This document shows, one piece after another, positions 33,259-45,463 of a stretch of 64,000 nt of DNA. The stretch is from Microdochium bolleyi (Eukaryota; Ascomycota; Sordariomycetes; Xylariales; Microdochiaceae), in NCBI GenBank assembly GCA_001566295.1, contig KQ964251.1, forward strand, positions 439,838 through 503,837, written 5' to 3'. Each line of letters opens with the position of its first letter. Within the stretch, counting starts at the first letter, position 1. Made by a program: the position numbers and the translations under genes. The notes under the pieces are model-generated. The model saw only the letters and a list, made by a program, of their open reading frames with translations, was not told the DNA's origin and did not search any database.

Positions 33259-35594
33259 ATCGGAGGCTACGTTTTGATGTTTCTAATGACCTGGCGTTGC
33301 TTGTTTTCCTGGGGTTCCTGGCTCATGTACAGTAGCAGGCCATGGTTTGGTGTATGGACATGGGGCTCGGACAGAAATAGAATGGATAATACTGCAGCAA
33401 TACCAAGTGCTGAAAGCACCAGACATTTCTCTACCCCATACATCTAACCTCCATGCCTCGTTCTTGCAGCAAGGCGCCCGCCCAGGCGCATACATCACTG
33501 CAAGGCTGTGAGCAAATGAGAGACCTTGACTGCGTGCTTTTTCCTTGGTCTCCCGCAGCCTGCGCCTCAGCCTCCCAAAAGCAAAATGCATGAGCGTACT
33601 ATGAGGCTGCTGACTGCAGGCGTCCGCCCCTCCTCCCATTGCCGGAAAGCTCTCCGGCTGGACTACGATTATGCACCTGTACTATTTGGCAACCAGATGA
33701 ATCCCGGGCCGGCGCCTGGGTCCCGAGATGGCGGGAGGCGGCATGGGAATGTGGCGACGTACTCCCGAGGTCGGTCAGCTGGAATGGAAGTCAACCTCTG
33801 CTGACCTTGCATCTGCCAGCGTGTGCATGGCCTTGCAGTCGACCGGGAAGATGATGTGTCGTCAGCTGCTCCGAGTGCTCGTAGCGATGATCGACTCTCT
33901 TTTTTCAAGCACGATTGTATGTGCCCCCGTCCACGCAATCGCAGGAGGTTTCCAAATGTTTCACAAGATGCATGCCTCTGTTGCCTTGATGTCCCAGTCG
34001 TTGGCGGGTCGGGATAATTCCAAATTCGGAGGAGAGAGAAACTAAAGACGGAGCTAGCCGACCTGACATGCTTTGCCGTTCGACGCGCTAACCGGGGGCC
34101 AGCGGCGCCGCCCTCTTCCTAGAGGAAGAAAAAAACCTTGAATCATGACGCACTCCCGGCTTTGAAATGATTCGTCATCATGGAGCTGATCCTCGCGAGA
34201 GGCAGGGACGGGATGGGATTACTGATCATCTCGAGGAGACCTCGGCGCTGGGCATGTTGCCTGCGTCTAGTGAACTAAGGTAGGTAAAGTAGGTACCTAG
34301 GTATGTGATACTGTATCCTGGGAGCTGTAACCCAGCAGAGTTAGATACAGTGATACTCTGTACCCTACCTAGGGTAGTTTTGACATGTAACGCGTTATTT
34401 CAGCTGCATTCCAGACTGCGAGCCCCGAGACAGATGGCTTAGTTGCCGGGTGGCAGACCAGAGGCTGTCGAGGTCTACTCGGTCTAGACCCTCTAGCTCC
34501 GGAAGACGCCCCCAAGACTTGCCATGGTTCCAAGGTTCTCCTTGATGTCGGAGAGCCGCATTTGTCGCTGATCCACAGACTGGCGTAGTTAGCGCAGCTC
34601 GCCGAGGATCGGGCGCAGTCAAGCAACCACCTGCAAGACCCTGTGCCTCGCGAGTGGGCGCGGCTCGCTCGTCTCCGCAAGCTCGAGCTGGCGTGCAGGA
34701 CGCCACTGCAGGTGCGTTGAGTGCCAACCCTCGGAAGTGGCATGGATGGGTTGGTGATCCCATGTCTCTCGCCTTGGCCCCATCAGTCCCCTGGAAGGCA
34801 CACCCACAGGCACTGAAGCGAGCCCGGGCAGGACGACACCCCGGGCCCACGGGCGACTCGGATGCCTCCCTGGTGCTGGAGGCCTGTCGGGGGCTTGGCT
34901 GCTCCTCACCCCCGCTGCTGCTTCTTCTCCAGTTCCCTCTACTGTAATTACGACGACCAGGCAAAATACAACACCACTGTGACACCACCGTGACAACGAC
35001 AGGCCATCTCGATCTCCTCCAGCAGCGCGACCGGCCGGCCATCTCGCCGCCTTGTCGCCAGGTCTTGCCACTGCCCAGGGCCAATCTCGGCATCTTCGCT
35101 CCACTTTACACAATCGGCTCCGCGGGTGCTCGCACCATAGTCGCCTCGCCCCTCCTTCTCTCGACGACACACGCAACTCTCGAGCAGAACACTACTGCCT
35201 TGCCCTACTCACCCCACACAGCCATACCATCGTCACAGTTCCCACCCACAACCACAAGCCGCACAGGAGAGCAGCTGCTCTGTCGATATCTGCTGCGTCC
35301 TTGCATACCTGCTGCAGACTCTCCGGCACTTGGACAGCGCCTGTCTCCACACCACACCAGCAGCCCCTCCCTTCCCGCAATTGCGTGCCACGCGCGCCGC
35401 GCCCTTGTCCCGGAACCACTGCCGCCGCTCTGTCGTCCTTCTAACCGGTTGCTCCGCCCGCCCGTGTCTGACCTCACTCCTGCGCCCTCATTCATTCAGG
35501 AACAACGTCGACGACTGCCAGCCACCCTGCCGTCCTCTCGCTGCAAGCCTAGCCTCCGTGCCCGCTGGCTAGATTCGACAAGGACAGCGCACAG
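33259..35594. other. Intergenic region before the first Zn2Cys6 gene
   Basis: This holds the beta-glucosidase 3' UTR and the upstream region of the regulator. An A/T-richer patch at about 34276-34380 carries GGTAGGTA, the palindrome TAGGTACCTA (34290-34299) and CCTACCTAGGG. From about 34980 to 35594 the plus strand is strongly C-rich, as expected for a long fungal 5' leader. Frames here are shadows or chance and none is recognised. Confidence 0.5.
34276..34380. repeat. TAGGTACCTAGGTA-type motif patch
   Basis: Within 105 bases there are several partly palindromic units: GGTAGGTA, TAGGTACCTAGGTA and CCTACCTAGGGTAG. Similar TACCTA/TAGGTA sequences recur near 45025, 55144 and 56750, always outside genes. 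Confidence 0.6.
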
Positions 35595-37903
35595 ATGAAC
35601 GGCGTCGCCTTCGGCGTCAAGCCATCAGCAGGCAACGGCTTCCAAGGACTCTCGCCCATCTCCGACTCGTCCGCGCCCTCGCTCACCCCGAGCCATTCGC
35701 CCAACCAGCATACGTACATGGGCTCTGCCGTGGCTGGCGTTCCCGGCGCGGGGCCTCATGGCGCTGGCCACTCGGCCTCGTTCGACATGCAGTGGGCGCC
35801 GGATGGCCAGGCGCCGGGGTTTGCGCCGCGGGCCTGCGAGAAGTGTCGCCTTTCGAAGCGCAGATGCGACAAGAAGCTCCCTCACTGCGACCGCTGCGTA
35901 CGGTAAGCATCTAGGCCCCGGTGCACGGAGCGGGCACAAGAGTGCAAGCAGAATGCGTGTCACGGGATTGCTGACAACATCACAGGCTGAATGCAAAGTG
36001 CCACTACGTGCAGGATGCGCTCGCACCTAACGCCAACCCGAACGGCCCTCACTTCGTCGTCTACCAGTCACAACCACTGTCTAGCGATGTCATGCTCCGG
36101 AGTGCAGATCCCCTGGAAAACATCACGGTTCCCCAGATTCTGGGACTTCTCAACGGGCCAGACACGCCACCCGACACAGAACCCGACTGGAAGGCGCCGA
36201 TTCACGCCTACTTCCAGTACATCCACCCTTGGTACGCCGTGGTCCATCCCACGCTCTTCGACCAGCGCATGTCCGAGATTCAGTCGCACCCGGACTATCC
36301 TTCGCCTGCGCGCTCGCAGTCAGCGTCGAGCTATGGGACCGGCCAGTCCGACGCCCAAGCGTCTTTCAAGAGGTCACCGTCACAACCAGAGACCGATCTA
36401 GAAGCACGTGGCAAGGACCTTGCCCTACTGATTGTTGCCATGCATCTTGTCACGCGGTGCAGGCGGACACATGCGGGGCTTGTACAGATGTTCGACGAGA
36501 CCTACCGTGTCCTGAAGCGCCTCGTGTCACTCGTCGCCCTCAACGGTGCAGATGGGCCGCCACCAAGTATAGAGATTGTGCAGTGCAGTGCGCTGCTTGC
36601 CCTGTACGAGTATGGCCATGGCGAGTCCAATACTGCTTACCGCACTCTCGCCCAGGCGGCTGCCAATGCCAGTGTGGTGGGTGTGGCCCCTGGGTACGGG
36701 GACAAGACTGCCTCAAGGCACATACTCGCCGACGAGCCTCTCGAACTCTCGACCCTGGACAAAGAAGAGCGTGGTGGTATCTGGTGGAGTCTGTTCATTC
36801 TCGACCAGTAAGTATTCCACAGATAAGTTGGTCCATATTGAGTGTGACTCTGGCTGGAAGGCCTCTGCAGGCAGTGCACGTCAGGCTGGACGGCATTATG
36901 TATGCACGATGTATCAACGGTCGACGCTAACTTCTCCCCAGGTTCCTCCACCGAGATGAGACCGCGACACACCTGCCCTTCATTCTGGAAACGCCCGCAT
37001 ATAACGCCCTGCTCCCGGAAATGCCCATCCTCACGAGTGCGCCAGGGTGGAAGGTCCAAACCAGCGGTCACACACAATTCCCCGCCAACAGTATCAGGAG
37101 GCAGCCCGTGAGTGTTGTCCTTGGCAACGAAGACCTCGGGACGTTCCAGCTCTCGGCCAAATGTAGTAGTCTGCTACACCGCGCCCTCAGGCTGGACAAG
37201 GAGCGTTCCAGTCTTCCCCACATGAGCACGTCGACGTTCTCCGACCTGGACCAGGAGCTGCGAAGAGCGACGCAGACTCTGATAGAGCGGTCTATGCATT
37301 GGGAACTGATGCTTGACTGTTTCTCCATGTGCATCAGGTATGTTCGAGCATTTTCTCTCTCGGATTTCTGATGCAAAATCACAGATGCTAAAACCTCAAA
37401 CACTAGTGCGCTCTTCACTCTCTATCTGCCCTACCTCCCGAGGATAGAAACCTCGTCAGTGGCGCAGATCGACGCAGACCCGGAGCTGCGGATAGCACTA
37501 GCGGCCCTGCGCTTCGCGTGCAAGATGTCCACAGACATATCGTGCAAGATCAATGCCGAATACATGCTGGGCGGCGACAACTCGTCGAACGTGGACGTCC
37601 TCTCGGCCCCGGTCGGCGCAACGTGTTACCTCGTCATTATTGTCTTTTCGTCGTTCCGCCGGATATTCCCTGACGAGAACCTCGAGTGCCAGCGGGCGAT
37701 TGCGGAGAAGTTCGAGAGCTTGCGGTTGTTCAGCAGTCGTTGGGGTATTGCCGGTGAGTTTTGCAGAGCCTGCCCTTGGCTACTATGCTGTGATACTGAC
37801 TCGGGCTTTTGCACGAATGACAGAGAAGATGATGCGGCTACTCGAGCAGAAGCGCGGCATCAACCGGGAGGAGTACCTCACCCCTGTCCCAACTGGACCA
37901 TGA
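35595..37903 (+). CDS. Zn2Cys6 fungal-specific transcription factor
   Basis: Five exons: 35595-35902, 35986-36807, 36942-37337, 37407-37753 and 37824-37903, giving 650 residues. The zinc cluster CX2CX6CX6CX2CX6C has cysteines at 81, 84, 91, 98, 101 and 108. Intron 1 cuts between Arg103 and Leu104, so the sixth cysteine comes from exon 2. An unusually long Ser/Pro/Gly-rich segment of 80 residues precedes it. The middle-homology region follows (about 150-480), with HAYFQYIHPWYAVVHPTLFDQR, ARGKDLALLIVAMHLVTR and GIWWSLFILDQF, the usual fungal transcription factor domain. The last exon is only 80 nt and ends EEYLTPVPTGP. Zinc-cluster proteins bind CGG-containing sites as regulators of metabolism or development. 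I do not recognise the specific regulator. It lies 2.3 kb downstream of the beta-glucosidase, but control of that gene is not shown. Confidence 0.92.
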
Positions 37904-38410
37904 TAATGATGGACCGGTTTACTGGCATGCGATATGTTTCGCACGATGTAAGAAAAGATTCGGCAAGAAGCATCTGTGGAGATCGACAGAGCTTGTTGGC
38001 CACTGTACGGGACCTACCTCGCCTTACTCGCGTGATCGCTGTCACGTAGTATTTGCGGATCGCACCCAGAGCCCTCCACGTGAGGGATAATATCGCTGCT
38101 GTGACGTGCGGTTATGGGTCAGTGGGCCGCCTATGTGTGTTACATAAGCCGACCACGGAGTGGTCGAGCTCGCTGCGACCTAGCCCTCCTTTCACGACAA
38201 GCTGAGTCCGTCTCGAGAAGATACCCAGGGTGGGAAATAGCATGGAGACAGCCCTTTCCCGCGAGATATGGTGTAATACTATGAGCGTGTTGAGGATATG
38301 GGAAGGTTTATCTGTCTGGTATGTGGATGAGAACAACAAAAGCGCTGGGGATATTTGTGTAGGAAAGGAATGTACATATCCTTTTGGGGCTTTCTTAATC
38401 ATGCGGCTCT

Positions 38411-38440
38411 TGTCCGTCTGTCTATCTGTCTGTCTCTCTG
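38411..38440. repeat. TCTG/TCTA microsatellite
   Basis: About seven imperfect copies of a TCTG tetranucleotide lie in the 3' flank of the Zn2Cys6 gene. Confidence 0.8.
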
Positions 38441-41400
38441 TGGCTCATCCACTCAAATAACAACAGCACCCTACTTCCACTCTTCTCCAGCGGTATTGTG
38501 CAAGTTCAAGTAGTCAAGAGTCGGGAAACGCGTCTTCCGTCCACCTGAGGTAGAGGGATTATGCTTCTTTCGATGAAGGGTCTTGCGCTTCGCTGTGTGG
38601 GATGGAATGAATCTCCTGACACATAGGCAGGCCTTGTGTTCATGCGAATCTGGCATGCGTACGTGATGCTGAAAAGACTGTGTGTATGCAAGTACGCAAA
38701 GATGATACATATACATACAGTACGCGTATTTCTTTCTTGTTGATGTTCAAGACATAACGACGTATAATTGCATAGATGATTGGTGTCCGCTCCTTGGGGG
38801 AGAAGATGAGACATGCTACACACGTCAAAAGCTCCAGGAGAATACCTCTTCTCCGTCCGCTTACTCGCGCCGTTGTTTCTTTCTTTCTTGCTTGGTTGCT
38901 CCCCACACTTTCTATGTTTATCGTATCCGCCGCTGTGCTGATTGATTCGGGCCTTTTCATCTTCTTCTTTTTCTTCTACCGCTTGCCGCGGGTATGCGAC
39001 ACACTGCTGGGCCAGCTCTTCGGCGTGCTTTGTCGGCCTCCCGCGGCTGTGTAGTCCGCCGCGCCCCCCCACGGCTTCCGTTCGGTGTTTGATCGTCACC
39101 TGTCCCTCCCCCGGTTGGGTACTTTTATGTGCTACGCAGTTGGCATCAACTGTACGGATACTCGACTCCTCCTGTATGTGGTGGCCTTCTCGCCGCTGTG
39201 TCATTGTACGCGTGACCCCTTACGGCCCTTTTCTCCTGCTTACTCTGCGTGTAAGTGCCCACCCGCCTCCACAATACAGAGAGCTCCAGCCGACGGTCTT
39301 CGGCCTGGATCCTTGAAGAAGGTCTCCGGTATCTTACACCAATGCTCCGGGCGGAGTGGGCTCTGGAAGACCAGCCGCTAACTTCCTCCGCAAAGGGACC
39401 GAGCCTTCTTTACAATCTGCGAAAGCAGACAAGGCACAGAACCGCATTTTCCCCCAGGCCACAAGTCCCCAAAACTCCAATGACTGCCACAGTGGGCTTC
39501 TTCTACCGGGCCAGCCGGGATATGATTGGCCCCCCCGAGCCTATCTCGCCTGTCTGCATCGTTGGACAGGGCAGGTTGTTGTGGATTCCGCGCCGTGGTG
39601 GAGCAGGGATCTGGGAAAGCTTAGCCCCTGGCGGGCCCAGTCTGTCTGTTTACCCGCACCATCCTCGTCACTATTTAGCATCCCGCTTTCCTTGTCTCGT
39701 CTCCACCGCCTTGCCATGCAGCATGCTGTGCCATATGATCACGAGCGTCCGGGGGCCTCGTGCTCCATTACCTGAAGTGGCCGATGGCCGAGCGGGAACC
39801 TGGACGAGATGTCCTCACCCTTGCACATGAAGAGGGATTGATGGACGGCCTGGCTCCGTGTTCCGAGTCCAGGGTCGGGCCGGCCGCTAATTCAACAGAC
39901 CTGGCTGGAGAGGAGCACCGGGTGATGGTAGCGCTCGCGCCGATGGGGGGACTGTGGCTTCAGCCACGCGGATCGGGCATCGGTTGTGCTGTTTTACATG
40001 TTGCAGGCAGGCCGGCGGCATTGCATGCCACTCCATCCACTGAAAGTCACGACATGGGTCTACCTGCTGGCTGTTGTTGGTTCCTCTCATCGTCGGGGAG
40101 TCGGGCGATGTGTAAAAGGGATTCTGCCGGGGTCAGGACGGATTGAGTTCCGAGCAGCCGTGGCGAAGTTCCGTCCTGTATGCAATGCAACCTGGAAGAC
40201 CCAGACTGGGTTTTCTTGCTCCGGATCGTGTGCTCACATCTTGCAAGTTCGGGCACTTTCGAAGGATTCATGTCCCATCTAGGCCGATGCTTCTAAACGA
40301 GTGGATCTGAAGCCATTGTTGCAAGCCAAGGGACAAGCAACTCTGAGGCTCGATTTATTCATGGCACAACCGGAGAAGCATCGAGAGATGATAGAGTAGC
40401 TGACGTGTGGTATAGTTGATCTGCGGTGCCAAGCCGGCAACTGCCCCCGAGGAGCTGTCATGGTGTAGCCGCACGGCACAGACGGGAACACGGCACCGAG
40501 AGGCTCGTTGAGCATGAAGCAGGGAGGTCTAGATGCTCTGGCGTGGGCTTTTGTGTTGAAGAAAGCCACTTCAGGCAAAGGTCGCGGCGTATTGTGGCCG
40601 TGGGCAGAGTTGCATGGGAAGTTTTGAACATGGGTGTCATTGTCACGCCCCAGTGCTGATTGGCTGTTTGTCTCAAGGCTGGCAAAAGCCCTCCACGGCC
40701 CCATCATGGGTCTGGTGGCACGGCTCCAGCGATCGTGGGCCTGGGTGACAATGGGGACTCATCATGCTGAGCCATGTCATACATGACAAAGTGGTCGGCG
40801 GGTCACTTCCCTGTGCTGACTCGTATTGCGATGGACCGAACAAAAGGGTCCAGGTGCCTATCCAGATCTTGTTGCAGTCGTGGGCGGGGAAGAAGGGATC
40901 CTCCTGTCCATCTGGCCTTCTGGACAGGGCTCGAGAGGCGGAAGTGATGGGACCAGGTGCTCGTGCTCTCCCTGCCGAATTCCTCCCGAGACATTGCAGA
41001 TCCGAACATGCCTTGGAGCTGCCGTCCACGGCCAGCAGAGACGATTTCGTCCCGGGGCCGGCGATCTGTGTCGAGACTGCAAGGCGTCCAGGTCCTGGTC
41101 TTCTCAGTGGACGGCGAGACATGTGCCCGCCGACTGCCGAGAGCGGCCGCTACGTTGGGCAGGAAGGCACGCGACTGACCACAAGGGTCGCTTGGAGTTG
41201 AGACATTCCGAAGCTCAGGACGCCGACCGGTGAAACTTCTCTGGGAGCGGCCAGTGCTGCGTCCACACGACTCGCCCGGCTCAAGGACTCTCCTTCGTCC
41301 CTTATGGGATGTTGCATGGGACAGACAGGCCTGCCAAGTGGAACTGGTGGCTGCAAGCCACTCCGGATGCACATCCACAGCTCGGCTCACGTCTGGAGGT

Positions 41401-41620
41401 CTGGAGCGCTGGAGCTCGATTCTCACTCGCCAGCGAGCTTTCGACCTTCAGGGTCCTGCCCACACGCCCACACGGATGCTGCAGCCGCGTGGGCCCAGCC
41501 GCTGCCTCTGAGCGACCACTCGGAGAGCTTGCCTGCACCACGTGCTCCCTCACGCAGATGGTGGGCGACTGCGACTGCGAGGTGTGCTGTGTGCCCGTCA
41601 TGGCAGATGGCAGCGCTGCT

Positions 41621-41650
41621 GATGTCATGCCATGTCATGCCATGTCATGT
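41621..41650. repeat. Decamer tandem repeat CATGTCATGC
   Basis: Three contiguous copies of a ten-base unit (GATGTCATGC, CATGTCATGC, CATGTCATGT), each containing overlapping CATG and GTCATG, in non-coding sequence. Confidence 0.85.
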
Positions 41651-41683
41651 CGCGGCGTGGCAGGCAGAGCCGGAGATAACTAC

Positions 41684-41708
41684 GTGGCTGTGGCCGTGGC
41701 CGTGGCCG
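41684..41708. repeat. GTGGCC/GTGGCT hexamer repeat
   Basis: Four tandem copies of GTGGCC or GTGGCT lie 35 bases beyond the decamer repeat. Confidence 0.75.
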
Positions 41709-43003
41709 GCGATTGCTGTCGCAAGTGCTGTCATGGTGCAATCCGACGGGACGAGCATCGAGACAGAACCGGTTTGTGTCACTTTTGGTTTCGAGTCTAA
41801 TCAGATGCCAGTGATCGCTACTGTCCACGGGTCCCAAGTGTCGAATTAGAGCCAGACCGTTGCGCCTTCCCAAGGTTGGCTGTGGACGACTGCAACCACA
41901 CCTTACCCGAGACGTCTGGCCGGCCCCCACCGGCCTGGCTGGGTTAAGCTTTGTTCCTTGCTCGCTTCGGCCATCCCCCTTGGCCGTTGCATCATCGCGG
42001 ATGCCACCACCCTCCACCAGCAGCCTGCGCGGAAAGCCAGTGCCAGTTTCTCCAAGCTTGGGTTTTTTTTTTCCCTTTCGTTTTTTTATTACCCGGGTCA
42101 GCCAGGTACGACACGACGCTGGCAGCCGGGTGCATCCACTCTTCGCTCGCTGGCGCAGCTCGGTTATCACCAGCATTCCTATCTGCATCGCCGTCTCGTG
42201 CCTTGCAATCCGCTGTGCTGCAGCCATCTCGATCCTCGCTCTCCACGGCCTGAACTCTGCTCAGTCTGCTCGGCTCAACTCACATCGTGAACCCTGCTCG
42301 CGGTGCACGCAACCCGCCGACAGGGAACCTTAGCGCGGCTCGAGGCCATCGACCCTGGCCCTGCCTGCGTCGCCGGCCCCATCGTACCGCTGCCCGAGGG
42401 GAGACGCGCTGATGACCCTGGAGAGGCCCCTCTGGCTAGCATCCCCTTGGGAGGCCTAGAGTTTAAAGCCTGGGGTTCCCTCCAGAGTGGGCCTGGCCTG
42501 GCGGTTGGCTCAAGACTGAACAGTGCTGCAAGCCTGCAACTGCACCCGTTGCTGAATTGACCGGATCCAGCCCGGCCTGTCTTGGCCCTCGACACCCGGC
42601 AATCGTGCCTTGGCTGCGCCTTCCTTATCTGCGCCCGCCGCTGCCGTCTCTCTTCGCCTTCCTTCCAAGTCCTCTTCTCGACTTGTCAGTTCCTCAACCA
42701 CGAGGTCCTGTCCTCCAGATCCTCCCAGGCCGCCGCGCTTCTGACCACCTGCAGACTCGGATTGCATCTCGCTGTCAATTAGGCTCTGCCATCGTCCGGT
42801 GCATCCCCCTTCCACTGGTAGCCTGCGACAACCCCGACTGTATCAATCGACCCCAACCCCCGGTGGCCGGCCAACCCCAACGACTCGCAAACGTCATCGG
42901 CAGGACACGGCACGGCACAACACCCTTCCGAGCCTGCGCACGCCGCCTGCACTGCACCAGATCACCTGTCTCAGCCGCCGCGTCTCAATAGCGTCCCCTG
43001 GAG

Positions 43004-44616
43004 ATGAAGTACGGGCAACACCTCGAAGAGGCTTCGGAGCCCGGCTGGGGGCTGCACAATGTCGACTACAATGCCCTCAAGTACCAGATTAAGACACATA
43101 CAACCCGTGACCAGGCCACCGCCGTCGCCATCCCCGGCCAGGTAGACTACGCCCTCAAGCGCTTTGAGGATGGCTTTTATGCCGAGCTTTGCGCACAGCA
43201 CGACCGTGTCGGTCTCTTCGTCTCGAGTAAGACCGACGAGATCTCTAGGCGAGTCCGTACGTATTTACCAAATCCCCAGACAGCGTCCCGATCTCTCCTC
43301 TGACCATGCTTGACAGGGCATCTTTCCGGACTCATCAAGCGCCTGATCGCCCGGTGTAACAATGAGAGCACCGGTGATGCGGCCAACACCGTTGCCAATG
43401 GCAACATCAACACAACGCCATGGATCAAGCGGAGGCGGAAGTTCGCAAAGTACTCGATGCAAGCCGCCGACTGTGGCGACGACATCAGAACCCTGATCCG
43501 CTTTGTAGATGCACAGACGATAGCCTTCCGCAAGATTCTCAAAAAGTATAGGGTAAGCCGAGCACTTCTCTCCCAGTGCTGCTTCAGAGCCTTGGGTTTC
43601 GGGAGACGAACCCTATTTATGGAAATGCTGACAGCCTCTCGACTGTGCAGAAATGGACCGGGTCAACATCACTCAACAGCCGCTTCAGACAAAACGTCCT
43701 AAGCTCACCAAAGAGCTTCACACAGCGCGATCTGCACCCGCTTGAACTGGAGCACCAGGAAATGTTGCTTGCAATCAAGAATGCGCCGTCGGCTCTGGTC
43801 GCGGCACCAAACCGCCAGTCAATCTACGATCCTCGCAACCCATCGCGATTGTCGTGGCAAGAACGTCCCCAATCCCGCACTCCATCTAGCGGCTCGCGTA
43901 GCAGCCGTCACGAAGGCCCACCGACTCCAACGACATACTGGAATGAATACGACTGTGGGAGCGAAGCTGGCGACCACCGAGACCAGGATGTTTACACAAT
44001 TTACATCGATCCTGACCAGTCAGATTTCCCTGACTTCTCACATATAAAGCAGGCAATGTCCGTGCCTTTCGAGAAAATACGACACTGGTTCAAACCGAGC
44101 CATGTCACCTCGTTCGAGACACGCCCTCTTCTCAATGGAGACGATACCCTCGTGGACTATTTTACTACTCGACAGCGACCCACCGCTATAATACATACCG
44201 ACAACGAGGCAACGGAGGACGAATACGTCTCATCCGACGAGCAATCTATCGAGTATGAGAGAGACCCCCGGTACATGTCTTTCGCTAAACTCGAAGACCA
44301 ACGCTTTGATGACTACCGCGAATCAATGTTGGCGCGTGCCTCGGTTCTTGCTTTTGCAGCAGCATTCACACTCTTGGTCCTGTCTGGCGTCCTCGTGGCA
44401 AGCGCTGGCCCAGGACTGAGTCTCCAACTGGGTGCGGGTGTAACGGCCTCCTCAGTGGCAAGTCTCTTCTGCGCCTGTATGGGGCTTGGTGCCATGTTTG
44501 GTCGTGATGACAAAGTAACCTGGATGTACTGCTTCACACTGTGGGCAGCGTTCGGCGCTGTCGCCCTTTTGAACGGCCTACTCCTTGTGGTTGTGGTTGG
44601 GCGAGCTGGCATATGA
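43004..44616 (+). CDS. SPX-domain protein with three C-terminal membrane helices (VTC-associated type)
   Basis: Three exons: 43004-43256, 43317-43552 and 43651-44616, giving 484 residues. The N-terminus MKYGQHLEEASEPGW and NVDYNALKYQIK is the first SPX helix pair. The SPX domain continues through LIKRLIARC and ends with the basic helix FRKILKKYR|KW, rebuilt across intron 2. SPX domains bind inositol pyrophosphates and report phosphate status. A polar, Ser/Pro-rich middle of about 200 residues follows. Three hydrophobic segments lie in the last 95 residues (ASVLAFAAAFTLLVLSGVLV, VTASSVASLFCACMGLGAMF, FTLWAAFGAVALLNGLLLVV), laid out as in VTC-complex membrane domains. No polyphosphate polymerase tunnel domain is seen between them. 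This most resembles Vtc5-like vacuolar regulators of polyphosphate synthesis. The link to VTC is inference from architecture. Confidence 0.88.
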
Positions 44617-45463
44617 CGCCTTCCTGGCCTATGACGCAGGCTCATCGACAGACGAGCTTCATAATGTTTGAATTTGGACCGCGTCTTACCTACAACAATG
44701 CTCGGACGAATTTATGGTAACCACAACAACACCTTCGAAAGCAGACTAGTGAGGACGACTGCAGCATAGAGCGGAGCAAGATCAGCCACATGGAACATTC
44801 TTGTGAGCCGCACAAGAAGAGAACGCGGCTGCGCACTGCGCACCGTGCACTCAGCGGAACCACAGACTGGCCATGATTCGTGCAACAACCCAACGCATGT
44901 CAGTTACACCAAGACACATGGATTGTTCTGCTTGTTCTGTGGGGACGGGCATCCTTCGGGAAGGTTCGGCAACATTGTTGGGACAAAAAGTCGACAAAGG
45001 TTCGCCAGACTATGGGCATCTGACTAGCTACCTAGCCAGATACCTAGCGGCAACCATGTCTCCACTAGCGTCTTTCGCTTACCGCGGGTTCCTGGTTCTC
45101 AAGGCCAGGGCCGTTCGAGCCCTGAACCTTAATCAGCACGTTCTTGCATCAAATCAGCAGATTTTGGATCATCAAGCAGATAAGACGCTTGCAGGCTCGT
45201 ATCGAGATCCCCTCCGGTGGAAAGGCGCTTCTGGGAAGCTTTCGAAGCAAAACACCTCGCCGAGAGCGGCTCACGTCGCGAAGATACTCTGTATCAGCTA
45301 GGAAGAGAAATGTGGGCTGTACAGAAAGCCATGAGATTATATACATACCCTTATATACCAACAGCGATTAGTAGCTTTTATCCGCCGTGAGGCACAAAAT
45401 ACACTATACCTTTTGATCTTGCTCGTAAACTCGCCGCACGCTATGTTGATATCTCGACCCTGG
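44617..45463. other. Convergent intergenic region
   Basis: The 3' ends of the SPX gene (plus strand) and the second Zn2Cys6 gene (minus strand) face each other here. CTAGCTACCTAGCC-type motifs occur near 45025-45050 and an A/T-rich patch near 45330-45420. No gene is seen. Confidence 0.55.

Larger units (their letters stand above)
37904..43003. other. 5.1-kb gap before the SPX gene
   Basis: No protein family is recognised. The longest frame is a 232-codon ATG frame on the minus strand (38506-39204) of basic, low-complexity composition, which I regard as chance. A 61-codon minus-strand frame at 38471-38656 ends in a more protein-like segment (RFPTLDYLNLHNTAGEEWK). Repeats: TCTG at 38411-38440, a decamer at 41621-41650 and GTGGCC at 41684-41708. 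T-runs (42062-42072 and near 42083) and C-rich sequence between about 42060 and 43003 look like the promoter and leader of the SPX gene. Confidence 0.45.

Noticed and set aside
38506..39204. 232-codon ATG frame on the minus strand
   Set aside because: Composition is low-complexity and basic, no family is recognised, and it spans microsatellite-like T/C runs on the other strand. Chance frames of similar size occur elsewhere in the non-coding parts.
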